A stretch of DNA of 64,000 nucleotides. Source: Peteryoungia wuzhouensis (GTDB lineage Bacteria > Pseudomonadota > Alphaproteobacteria > Rhizobiales > Rhizobiaceae). The DNA is taken from positions 62,001 to 126,000 of the forward strand of contig NZ_QJRY01000002.1 in NCBI RefSeq assembly GCF_003205195.1, in the 5' to 3' direction. How positions within the stretch are numbered: position 1 is the stretch's first letter; every line of letters begins with the position of its first letter. This document shows positions 29,263-36,765 of this stretch, piece by piece. The notes beneath the pieces were generated by a model. The model saw only the letters and a program-made list of their open reading frames with translations, was not told the origin of the DNA and searched no databases. The translations under genes and the position numbers were made by a program.

Positions 29263-29506
29263 GCCATCCTGTCCCGTCTGCGCCGCGTGCTATTTGCCTT
29301 GGTTTGGCTGCTTTTGCCGTGGTTTTGCCACGAAGGAGGCCGCAGAAGCGACACTGCGACAGCCTGTCGCGCAGGTCCTTATCTCAATCGTCGATTTGCG
29401 ACAAACGATGACGGTTTGTGCTCTGGCGCAATCGCGACGGAAGGATTATCTGCGACATCAAGACCGGCGCTCCGGAAGAGAACGCGGCACCCTTGAGGAA
29501 ACACCC

Positions 29507-29635
29507 ATGCTCTACGTCCTTCACAATCGCAATAGCCTCGCCATCGCCTGGAACGGCCGCGCTCCGTCGAGCGCACCCGTCGCCCGCTGGGAAGTGCGTG
29601 ATCCGCGCAAGCCGCTGGTTCTGAAGAAGGGCTGA
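29507..29635 (+). CDS. Small protein (42 aa)
   Basis: A 42-residue frame starting MLYVLHNRNSLAIAWNGRAPSS has a good GAGGAA box 6-7 bases before the ATG and ends with a basic KPLVLKKG. It is neither a signal peptide nor a membrane segment. It lies 244 bp upstream of and divergent from cobQ. I do not recognise it. Support is the ribosome-binding site and the plain amino-acid mix. Confidence 0.45.
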   Translation: MLYVLHNRNSLAIAWNGRAPSSAPVARWEVRDPRKPLVLKKG

Positions 29636-29687
29636 CATCCGGTTCGGGCAAGCCTTGGGCTGCCCGGTCGCCTTAGCGACCGTCCGG

Positions 29688-29727
29688 AAAAACAAACGCC
29701 CCGGGACGCAGTACAGGATCCGGGGCG
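29688..29727 (-). terminator. Leftward terminator-like hairpin without an upstream gene
   Basis: CGCCCCGG (29697-29704) pairs perfectly with CCGGGGCG (29720-29727), and on the minus strand the hairpin is followed by TTTGTTTTT. No leftward open frame lies before it until the betaine operon on the other strand, so it would end a non-coding transcript, or serve as a barrier for antisense reading. Confidence 0.6.
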
Positions 29728-30263
29728 CAGCCAGCGAAATACGCCGCCGGCACCTCCATCTACCGTTACAGGCGTTACCGGATGGTTATCGCCGCACCTG
29801 TCTCCAACTTTTTTTGAATTTTTTTCCGTGTGCCGCCTCGCGGCACCATCATCGCGATTGCCGCAGTTGGGACAATGGACGTCTCATCTGGGAGCGCGGC
29901 TGGCTGGCAACTTCGCTCCGCCGGTCCCACCTGCCTCCCCCTTGTGCGTTCCATCCCTTGTAACATGCTAAAATGCGGCAAATTAAGTCGCTGCAATGGT
30001 TTGCCATGTTCGCACGCGCACTGGCGCCCCGTGGCGGGTGGTTGATTTCTGAAATCAAAGACGTAGGCTGTGGGCGCGATACGTGGTCGGCCGGGTGCAG
30101 ACGCTCCTACGACAAGATCCGATCGCCGGGGATGCAGCGGCCGGCCAGACGCGATCGGACCGGGGCATTCCGCACTGGAAAACCATTGGCGGAGCGGTCA
30201 GCAGTAGCCGTCGCCGCCCGTTCCGATGAACGCTGCTAGATAAGACTGGGAGGTCTTAACTCC
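29728..30263. other. Intergenic region before the betaine transporter, possible small RNA
   Basis: Over 530 bp without a credible gene. The part next to 29727 may hold a leftward small RNA ending in the hairpin at 29697-29727. Two T runs (29809-29825) lie on the plus strand. The right end must carry the promoter of the importer operon; I cannot point to a single convincing -35/-10 pair. Confidence 0.4.
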
Positions 30264-31262
30264 ATGAAGAAGCTCCTCGCTTCCACGCTTTTCGCCGCTG
30301 GCCTTTACGCAGTTGCCGGGTCCGCCCAGGCTGCCGAATGCGGTGATGTCTCGATTGCCGAAATGAACTGGGCCTCGGCCGGCGTTGCCGCCTATGTCGA
30401 CAAGATCATCCTGGAAAGCGGCTATGGCTGCACCGTGACCGTCGTCACCGGTGACACCATGCCGACCTTCGCCTCGATGAACGAAAAGGGCCAGCCTGAT
30501 ATCGCGCCGGAATTCTGGGTCAATGCCGTGCGCACCGCACTCGACCAAGCGATTGCCGAAGGCCGCCTCATCCAGGCCGCTCCGCTGCTGTCCGATGGTG
30601 GCGTCGAAGGCTGGTGGATTCCGAAGTTCATCGCCGATGAACATCCGGATATCAAGACTGTCGAAGATGCCCTGAAGCATCCGGAACTGTTCCCGGCTCC
30701 GGAAGATCCGTCCAAGGGCGCCGTGACCAACTGCCCGTCGGGCTGGAACTGCCAGGTCTCGACCGCCAACCTCTACCGCGCGCTCGGCGCCAAGGACAAG
30801 GGCTTCGAGCTGGTCGACACCGGCTCGGCAGCCGGCCTCGACGGCTCGATCGCCAATGCCTTCGAAAACAAGAAGGGCTGGCTCGGCTACTACTGGGCTC
30901 CGACCGCCATTCTTGGCAAGTACGAAATGGTCAAGCTCTCCTTCGGCGTCGACCATGACAAGGCGTCCTGGGATGCCTGCACCGCCGTGCCGGATTGCCC
31001 GGATCCGAAGGTGAACGCCTATCCGGTCTCGGATGTCTACACCGTCGTCACCAAGGGCTTTGCCGAAAAGGCCGGCGTTGCCATGGACTATGTGAAGACC
31101 CGCAAGTGGGACAACGCGACCGTCGGCAAGGTTCTCGCCTGGATGGAAGAAAACCAGGGCACCAACGAAGACGGCGCCAAGCACTTCCTCGAAACCTATC
31201 CGGACATGTGGAGCGCCTGGGTCGCTCCGGACGTTGCCGAAAAGGTCAAGGCTGCCCTCTGA
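30264..31262 (+). CDS. Glycine/proline betaine-type ABC transporter substrate-binding protein
   Basis: A 332-residue OpuAC-family periplasmic binding protein with signal peptide MKKLLASTLFAAGLYAVAGSAQA. The mature protein begins AECGDVSIAEMNWASAGVAAYVDKIIL, the opening of the quaternary-amine binding fold, with many Trp and Tyr (GWWIPKF, GYYWAPTAI, WSAWV) that can form the aromatic box for a trimethylammonium head. Six or more cysteines (ECG, YGC, NCPSGWNC, DACTAVPDC) suggest disulfides. A strong hairpin separates it from the permease gene, so it is likely made in excess. Betaine as ligand is inferred from family and the methyltransferase genes nearby. Confidence 0.93.
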   Translation: MKKLLASTLFAAGLYAVAGSAQAAECGDVSIAEMNWASAGVAAYVDKIILESGYGCTVTVVTGDTMPTFASMNEKGQPDIAPEFWVNAVRTALDQAIAEGRLIQAAPLLSDGGVEGWWIPKFIADEHPDIKTVEDALKHPELFPAPEDPSKGAVTNCPSGWNCQVSTANLYRALGAKDKGFELVDTGSAAGLDGSIANAFENKKGWLGYYWAPTAILGKYEMVKLSFGVDHDKASWDACTAVPDCPDPKVNAYPVSDVYTVVTKGFAEKAGVAMDYVKTRKWDNATVGKVLAWMEENQGTNEDGAKHFLETYPDMWSAWVAPDVAEKVKAAL

Positions 31263-31283
31263 CCTCAGGGTCTATCGACAGAA

Positions 31284-31308
31284 TGCGGCGGGTGTCTCAC
31301 CCGCCGCA
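31284..31308 (+). terminator. Intercistronic hairpin after the binding-protein gene
   Basis: A perfect 11-bp stem TGCGGCGGGTG / CACCCGCCGCA with a 3-base loop, 22 bp after the binding-protein stop and about 190 bp before the permease. It lacks a long T tract. Such stems usually stabilise the upstream mRNA or partly stop transcription. Confidence 0.7.
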
Positions 31309-31499
31309 CGTTTCACGAAGCGGCGTGCCGCATTGCGCCATTCGAAAGCTCCCGACGTCGCAGACGGCATGAATTCCCAGGCGGAACTCGGCTAGCCTGT
31401 CGTCCGTGATGCGGACCGAGGCGACAGACGCAACGCCGCAAACGCCCTCGCCGCACCCCCGGGTGTCTTGAACGAGCAAGGGTCGATAAGGGGACCAAA

Positions 31500-32414
31500 A
31501 TGGCTTCGACGTTATGCAATTACCTGCCGGAACTGCTCTGCAAGTTCCCATCCATCGACCAGACCTTGATGCGCGGCGTGCGCAAGACCGTCGATGACAG
31601 CTTCAAAAGCTTTGTGCGCGCCTATGGCAACGTCATCGACGCGCTGACGACGCCGCTTCAGCACTTCCTCAACGGGCTGGAATCACTCTTCGTCAATACA
31701 CCCTGGTTCATCATCCTCGCCGTCATGGTGCTGGTGGTCTATTTTGCCAGCCGAAACATGCGCATCGTCGCGGTCACCGTGATCGGCATGCTGTTCATCG
31801 GCCTTGTCGGCCTGTGGGAAGACACGATGATCACGCTCGCGATCGTCACCGTCTCCACCCTCCTCGCCATCGTCATCGGCATCCCGATCGGCATCCTGAT
31901 GGCCCGCTCCGACCGCGCGCAATCCGTGGTCAATCCGATCCTCGACGTCATGCAGACGCTGCCGAGCTTCGTCTACCTGATCCCGGTCGTGATGATCTTC
32001 GGCATCGGCAAGGTCCCGGGCGTCATCGCCGTCGTCATCTATGCCGTGCCGCCGATGATCCGCCTCACCAATCTCGGCATCCGCCTCGTCGACCGCGAGG
32101 TTCTCGAAGCCGCCGACGCCTTCGGCTCGTCACCGGGCCAGAAGCTGATGAACGTGCAGATCCCGCTGGCATTGCCCACTGTCATGGCCGGCATCAACCA
32201 GACCATCATGATGTCGCTCGCCATGGTCGTCGTCGCCTCGATGATCGGGGTCGGCGGCCTCGGCAAGAACGTGCTGCAGGCGATCTCCAACCAGTTCCTG
32301 ACCATCGGCTTCCTCAACGGCTTCGCGCTTGTCGCGATCGCCATCATCTTCGACCGCACCAGCCAGGCATATGGCAAGCGCCTTCAGCGCCACACGGAGG
32401 TAGTCCATGGCTAG
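31500..32414 (+). CDS. Betaine-type ABC transporter permease
   Basis: A 304-residue inner-membrane protein of the OpuAB/ProW group. After an N-terminal amphipathic part, hydrophobic segments appear at WFIILAVMVLVVYFA, VAVTVIGMLFIGLVGLW, ITLAIVTVSTLLAIVIGIPIGIL and on to the C-terminus. The EAA loop is EAADAFGSSPGQKLMNVQIPLALP, where the ATPase docks, and MSLAMVVVASMIGVGGLG follows. AGGGGA lies upstream of the ATG. It overlaps the ATPase gene by 8 bp. Confidence 0.95.
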   Translation: MASTLCNYLPELLCKFPSIDQTLMRGVRKTVDDSFKSFVRAYGNVIDALTTPLQHFLNGLESLFVNTPWFIILAVMVLVVYFASRNMRIVAVTVIGMLFIGLVGLWEDTMITLAIVTVSTLLAIVIGIPIGILMARSDRAQSVVNPILDVMQTLPSFVYLIPVVMIFGIGKVPGVIAVVIYAVPPMIRLTNLGIRLVDREVLEAADAFGSSPGQKLMNVQIPLALPTVMAGINQTIMMSLAMVVVASMIGVGGLGKNVLQAISNQFLTIGFLNGFALVAIAIIFDRTSQAYGKRLQRHTEVVHG

Positions 32415-33459
32415 TCACGGCATCGAAATCAAGAACCTTTACAAGATCTTCGGCCCCAACGGCGGCGCCTATATCGACGCGGTCAAGGCCGGCATCTCGA
32501 AGTCGGAGCTGAACGAGAAGCACGGCCATGTGCTGGGCCTCAAGGATATCAACATCTCCATGCCCGCCGGAGGCATTACCGTCGTCATGGGGCTGTCAGG
32601 CTCGGGAAAGTCGACGCTGATCCGCCACATCAACCGGCTCATCGAACCGACGTCAGGCGAAGTCCTCTATGACGGCGTCGACGTCTGTCGGATGAACCAG
32701 CTGGAGCTGCGCGAATTCCGCCGCCACAAGACGGCGATGGTCTTCCAGAAGTTCGCACTGCTGCCCCATCGCACGGTGCTCGAAAACACCGTCTACGGCC
32801 TCGACATCCAGGGCATGCCGCGCGCGAAAAGCGAGGAGATCGGCCGCCGCTGGATTGATCGTGTGGGGCTTGCCGGCTTCGAAGGTCACTATCCCAACCA
32901 GCTCTCGGGCGGCATGCAGCAGCGCGTCGGGCTGGCCCGCGCTCTGTCCAACGATGCCGATATCCTCCTGATGGACGAAGCCTATTCGGCGCTTGATCCG
33001 CTGATCCGGGTCGACATGCAGACTGTGCTTCTCGACCTGCAGCAGGAATTGAAGAAAACGGTCGTCTTCATCACCCACGATCTCGATGAGGCGCTTCGGC
33101 TCGGCGACAAGATCGCCATCCTTCGCGATGGTCAGGTCATCCAGCAGGGCTCCGGTCAGGACATCGTCCTGCAGCCGGCTGACGACTATATCTCCGCCTT
33201 CGTCAAGGAAGTGAACCGTGGCCGCGTCATCATGCTGGGCACCATCATGTCGCCCTCGACAGCTGCAGGCGAAGGCCTGCAATTGCCAAGCGAGATGGTC
33301 CTGGAAACCGCAGCCCGTGTGATGACGGAAGCCCGCCAGACCAGCGCCAATGTCGTCGACGAAGCCGGCAAGCCCGTCGGCCATGTCGATCTCCAGCAGA
33401 TCATCGGCGCCATGGTCACGCCGAAGAGCCACGAAGACAACCAGATTGCCGCCGAATAG
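32407..33459 (+). CDS. Betaine-type ABC transporter ATP-binding protein
   Basis: A 350-residue ATPase of the ProV/OpuAA group with an N-terminal extension (FGPNGGAYIDAVKAGISKSEL). Walker A is GLSGSGKST, the Q-loop VFQKFALLPHRTV, the signature LSGGMQQRVGLARAL and Walker B ILLMDEAYSALDP, with the H-loop in FITHDLDEAL. The C-terminal 90 residues are shorter than the paired CBS domains of ProV and may not sense ionic strength, so uptake may be for catabolism rather than osmoprotection (inference). GGAGGT precedes the start, which overlaps the permease stop by 8 bp. Confidence 0.96.
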   Translation: MASHGIEIKNLYKIFGPNGGAYIDAVKAGISKSELNEKHGHVLGLKDINISMPAGGITVVMGLSGSGKSTLIRHINRLIEPTSGEVLYDGVDVCRMNQLELREFRRHKTAMVFQKFALLPHRTVLENTVYGLDIQGMPRAKSEEIGRRWIDRVGLAGFEGHYPNQLSGGMQQRVGLARALSNDADILLMDEAYSALDPLIRVDMQTVLLDLQQELKKTVVFITHDLDEALRLGDKIAILRDGQVIQQGSGQDIVLQPADDYISAFVKEVNRGRVIMLGTIMSPSTAAGEGLQLPSEMVLETAARVMTEARQTSANVVDEAGKPVGHVDLQQIIGAMVTPKSHEDNQIAAE

Positions 33460-33482
33460 TCGCGGCCCGATCAGGACGACAG

Positions 33483-33508
33483 CGGCCTCGCCATCGGCGG
33501 GGCCGTTT
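33483..33508 (+). terminator. Terminator after the betaine transporter operon
   Basis: CGGCCTCGCC pairs with GGCGGGGCCG (one G-T pair) around a 3-base loop, followed by TTTCGCTTT, 23 bp after the ATPase stop codon. Confidence 0.7.
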
Positions 33509-33546
33509 CGCTTTCTGCTGTCGGCTGCAAAACCGCAATTGAAATC

Positions 33547-33566
33547 ACATAAAGACTTCTTTATAT
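33547..33566. promoter_or_regulatory. Palindromic operator upstream of the betaine-homocysteine methyltransferase
   Basis: ACATAAAGA-CT-TCTTTATAT is a 20-bp near-perfect palindrome (8 of 9 pairs), AT-rich in a GC-rich genome, 29 bp before the start codon. Its form resembles sites of S-adenosylhomocysteine-responsive ArsR-type regulators (SahR) that control methionine-cycle genes in Alphaproteobacteria; this is from memory of the motif, so the identity of the regulator is inference. Placement would fit a repressor. Confidence 0.55.
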
Positions 33567-33594
33567 GATTGAGGAAACCATCAGAGGATCCACC

Positions 33595-34611
33595 ATGGCA
33601 ACCGCGTCCAATCCGCTCTCCGAACTTCTGGCCGAAAAGGGCGTCCTGCTCGCCGATGGCGCGACCGGTACCAATCTCTTTGCCCAGGGGCTCGAGGCCG
33701 GCGAAGCGCCGGAACTGTGGAACGAGGCCGAGCCGCACAAGATCGTCAAGCTGCATCAGGATTTCGTCGATGCCGGCGCGGACATTATCCTCACCAATTC
33801 CTTCGGCGGCACACGCCATCGGCTGAAGCTGCACAATGCCCAGGACCGGGTGCATGAACTCAACAAGAAGGCCGCCGAGATTGCTCGTGGCGTCGCCGAC
33901 AAGGCCCCCCGCAAGGTGATCGTCGCGGGCTCCGTCGGCCCGACCGGCGAGCTGCTGATCCCGCTCGGCGCCATGAGTTATGACGAGGCGGTCGCAGCCT
34001 TCGTCGAGCAGATGGAAGGGCTGAAAGCCGGCGGCGTTGATGTCGCCTGGATCGAAACCATGTCCTCGCCGGATGAGATCCGGGCCGCTGCCGAAGCCGC
34101 CGTCAAGGTCGGCCTGCCCTACACCTTCACCGGCTCCTTCGACACGGCCGGCAAGACCATGATGGGCCTCGACCCGAAGAACATCCACGGCGTCGCGCCC
34201 GATATCGGCGCAGGCCCGCTTGCCGTCGGCGCCAATTGCGGCGTCGGCGCCTCCGATATTCTCGCAAGCCTTCTCGACATGACTGAAGCGGACCCCCACG
34301 CCACCGTTATCGTTAAGGGCAATTGCGGCATCCCGGAATTCCGTGGCACGGAAATCTTCTATTCCGGCACTCCGCCGCTGATGGCCGATTATGCCCGCCT
34401 CGCCCGCGATGCTGGTGCCAAAATCATCGGCGGCTGCTGCGGCACCTCCTGCGGCCACCTCGCCGCCATGCGCGCCGCACTCGACGATTACACCCCCGGC
34501 CCACGCCCGACGATCGAAACCATCGTCGAGCGCATCGGCCCGCTTCGCAACAAGACCGCGACCGAATCGAGCGCCCAGGACAGCGGCCGCCGCAGCCGCC
34601 GCCGAGGCTGA
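33595..34611 (+). CDS. bmt: Betaine-homocysteine S-methyltransferase
   Basis: Zinc enzyme that moves a methyl group from glycine betaine (or a related donor) to homocysteine, giving methionine and dimethylglycine. The 338-residue barrel starts at ATG 33595 (AGAGGA 6-7 bases upstream). LLADGATGTNLF opens the fold; zinc ligands are Cys215 in VGANCGVG and Cys281/Cys282 in IIGGCCGTSCGHL. The C-terminal tail is basic and Ser-rich. The gene sits behind the betaine importer under a separate operator, which ties uptake to methionine synthesis. Confidence 0.9.
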   Translation: MATASNPLSELLAEKGVLLADGATGTNLFAQGLEAGEAPELWNEAEPHKIVKLHQDFVDAGADIILTNSFGGTRHRLKLHNAQDRVHELNKKAAEIARGVADKAPRKVIVAGSVGPTGELLIPLGAMSYDEAVAAFVEQMEGLKAGGVDVAWIETMSSPDEIRAAAEAAVKVGLPYTFTGSFDTAGKTMMGLDPKNIHGVAPDIGAGPLAVGANCGVGASDILASLLDMTEADPHATVIVKGNCGIPEFRGTEIFYSGTPPLMADYARLARDAGAKIIGGCCGTSCGHLAAMRAALDDYTPGPRPTIETIVERIGPLRNKTATESSAQDSGRRSRRRG

Positions 34612-34774
34612 GACCGAACGCAGAGGCGGGCCCGAAGCCCGTTCCTCCAAAGTCATTCGCCCCAAACCAGCCTCGGGCAATCTTGCCATGCTGTAGACAC
34701 GCCTAATGGATGCGGCAGGCGTCGCATCCGTCAGACATCCATGTCCAGCCTGCGCCAAACCGAGGAGTGCCTCC

Positions 34775-35113
34775 ATGTCCGCCATCGACCGCGAAACCGT
34801 CGCCGAGAAGCTTGCAAGCCTGCAGGCGACCGACCAGGACTATGTGAAGCTTTTGCTCGAAAACCCGGCCCAGGATGCGGTCCTGCTCGAAGGCCTCTAC
34901 CTCTATCTCGAACGCGCTGCCGAAGCCCGATTCCTGAATACGCTGAAGCTTGAAAAGGCCGGCGAATGGATCGGCTTGAACGCCCCTGCTCGTCTGCAGA
35001 TCCGCCTCACCGAAACCGCAAAATCCAGCCAGCATCCGGCTTACGCGGCCTTCCGCGCCGGCCTCACCCGCTCCGGCGGCCTGGAGCGCGCCTATCCCAA
35101 GGCCTCCGTCTGA
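34775..35113 (+). CDS. Conserved-looking hypothetical protein (112 aa)
   Basis: From the ATG at 34775 (GAGGAG 8 bases upstream) a soluble, helical protein of 112 residues, MSAIDRETVAEKLASLQATDQDYVKLLLENPAQDAVLLEG onward, rich in Ala, Leu and Glu with no Cys and no transmembrane segment. Codon use is like its neighbours. I do not know the family. It lies 163 bp after the methyltransferase gene and is convergent with the next gene, only 3 bp away. Confidence 0.7.
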   Translation: MSAIDRETVAEKLASLQATDQDYVKLLLENPAQDAVLLEGLYLYLERAAEARFLNTLKLEKAGEWIGLNAPARLQIRLTETAKSSQHPAYAAFRAGLTRSGGLERAYPKASV

Positions 35114-35116
35114 TCC

Positions 35117-35884
35117 TTACTGCGGGATCGGCATGCTGACCGAGAGGATCGGCCCCATCGGAAACAGCCGGTCATCGCGGTTCTGATCCGCGATGAAGAC
35201 GCTGGAAATCGACCCGTCGAGATAAAGTGCATTGCGGCACCCCAGCCGATCGCGAAACAAGGTGGCGAAGTCGTAGAAGCGCACCGGCACCTTCGAGATC
35301 ACCATATGCACCCGGCCCTGCGCATCGACGCCCACCCCGTTGCGGATCTTCAGGCTGTCGCTGTCGGGCAGAAAACGCGGATGCAGTTGTCCATTGATGA
35401 CGAGCATCGGCCCGGACTGTGTGGCGAAATCCGGCGCCATCCCGCTTTTCTGATAGGCGAGCGTCTCCATCACCTCAGCACGCCCGTCATTCATCAGGAA
35501 GACGCCGTTCGGCAGCAGATGGAAATTGCCCCATCCGCCACCCGTGACGGCCGGCTTCACCACGCGCCCATAGTCGACAAACAGCCCGACCGGCGAGCGG
35601 TCGTCGTGATACATCCCCGCATTCATCGCAAACAACAGCACCCGCCGCTCCGCCCAGAGCTGCCGCCTGAGCGGATCGAAGCCGCCAAAGATGTTTCCAT
35701 CGGGATCCGCCAGATGCAGCCGGATATCGACCTCCTTGGGATCGAACCGGCAGGCCGTGTAAAGCCCAGCCTGCCCCTGGATATCCGCACAGCTGCTCTC
35801 AGCCGCGTCCGCAGGCGCAAAGCCCACAAGGCCACCCAGCAACAGGCCCGCAAGCGGGGAAAGCATTCGCAACAGAAAGCGCAC
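35117..35884 (-). CDS. Exported phosphodiester glycosidase family protein (DUF2233/NAGPA-like)
   Basis: A 255-residue protein with a signal peptide (LLRMLSPLAGLLLGGLVGFAPADA). The core shows LLFAMNAGMYHDDRSPVGLFVDYG, GGWGNFHLLPNGVFLM, ATQSGPMLVINGQLHP, IRNGVGVDAQGRVHMVISK and NALYLDGSISSVF, the signature strands of the NAGPA domain, whose members cleave phosphodiester-linked sugars. The conserved Asn-Ala-Gly and Leu-Asp-Gly motifs are intact. Substrate unknown, probably a periplasmic glycan or exopolysaccharide. It breaks the run of methyl-metabolism genes and may not belong to it. Confidence 0.88.
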   Translation of the reverse strand: MRFLLRMLSPLAGLLLGGLVGFAPADAAESSCADIQGQAGLYTACRFDPKEVDIRLHLADPDGNIFGGFDPLRRQLWAERRVLLFAMNAGMYHDDRSPVGLFVDYGRVVKPAVTGGGWGNFHLLPNGVFLMNDGRAEVMETLAYQKSGMAPDFATQSGPMLVINGQLHPRFLPDSDSLKIRNGVGVDAQGRVHMVISKVPVRFYDFATLFRDRLGCRNALYLDGSISSVFIADQNRDDRLFPMGPILSVSMPIPQ

Positions 35885-35950
35885 CGGTCATCCTTTGTCA
35901 GAAACCCTGCTTGATGCCGATTCCCGGCAATTGCAGGGCAAATCCTACGG

Positions 35951-36667
35951 TCAGAGTGCCGGCAGTTTTAAAGCCTGCATATGAAACCGCACCTGCGCTT
36001 CCGGATAACGGTAAGCGACACCAACCGGACAGGCATTGCGCGCCAGGCATCCACCACGCATGCAACCCGCCTGCCCCTCACCACTGGCGAGATGGCCTCG
36101 GCAGCCGGTGACATCAAACCGATCAAGGCTGACGGCACCCACGGGACAGGCCGAAAGACAGGGTTTTTCCGCACAGTCGTCGCAGGGATGCGGGATTGCT
36201 GGCAGGACATCCGCTCCATCACCACTCCAGTCGTCCCATTCGACAAACGCCAGAGCCCCGCGAAAACTGTGCCACAGGCCAAACACCGGATGGATCAAAA
36301 GCCCCAATGGCGAACCCTTCAGCCCTTCCGCCCGCATCGCCCAGGACTGGAACGGTTGGTAAGGCGCCCGTGACGGGTAGAGCGCCAGCGCTCCCATCTC
36401 GGCAGCGATCGGGTCAAGAACCGTCTCGGACCACCGATCGAGCGGATTTTCTCCACCCCCGTGGACCGTCGCCGCCCGCCAGGCCGAAAACACCGGCCAC
36501 ATGGCCTGCCCCGTCACCCCGACCAGCACAACAGCCGCCGCCCGGCGACCATCGCCAAACGCCGGTGTCGTGTCTCCGGCATCGAACTGCACCACGCCCA
36601 GCCGCATCAGCCCTTGGGCTGCGAGCAGCGCATCCAGCCTGTCCAGAACAGCAGAAGGGCCGCTCAT
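35951..36667 (-). CDS. Ferredoxin-like 4Fe-4S protein near the MttB gene
   Basis: A 238-residue protein without signal peptide. Its C-terminal third carries one clear ferredoxin motif, CDDCAEKPCLSACPVGA, plus a second Cys cluster (CRGHLASGEGQAGCMRGGC and ACPVG), enough for two clusters, in a plan like the C-terminal half of QueG. The N-terminal part has no known domain for me. It is read in the same direction as the MttB-like gene just upstream and could give electrons to reactivate the corrinoid or to reductase MetVF; this role is inferred from location. Its ATG overlaps the TGA of a short in-frame tail (36664-36717). Confidence 0.8.
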   Translation of the reverse strand: MSGPSAVLDRLDALLAAQGLMRLGVVQFDAGDTTPAFGDGRRAAAVVLVGVTGQAMWPVFSAWRAATVHGGGENPLDRWSETVLDPIAAEMGALALYPSRAPYQPFQSWAMRAEGLKGSPLGLLIHPVFGLWHSFRGALAFVEWDDWSGDGADVLPAIPHPCDDCAEKPCLSACPVGAVSLDRFDVTGCRGHLASGEGQAGCMRGGCLARNACPVGVAYRYPEAQVRFHMQALKLPAL

Positions 36668-36717
36668 CGCGGCCCCTCGAACTTGTAGTGCGGGCGCCAG
36701 ACTTCTTCCTGGATCAT
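36664..36717 (-). CDS. Possible short coupling peptide between mttB and the ferredoxin gene
   Basis: A 17-codon frame (MIQEEVWRPHYKFEGPR) ends in a TGA that overlaps the ferredoxin ATG in an ATGA arrangement. It is in the same frame as the MttB-like gene beyond its stop, 48 bp downstream of it. It may be a leader that couples translation, the end of a once longer MttB, or chance. Confidence 0.25.
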   Translation of the reverse strand: MIQEEVWRPHYKFEGPR

Positions 36718-36765
36718 GTCGGCCACCCGATGACTTCCGCCTTGCTCCCTGGCAACGGGACCCTT

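Noticed and set aside
29263..29506. Cobalamin riboswitch before cobQ
   Set aside because: No B12-box or conserved core was found in the leader on the cobQ strand.
32653..34785. 710-codon minus-strand frame opposite the ABC ATPase and bmt
   Set aside because: Crosses two unrelated genes and a terminator; no family features.
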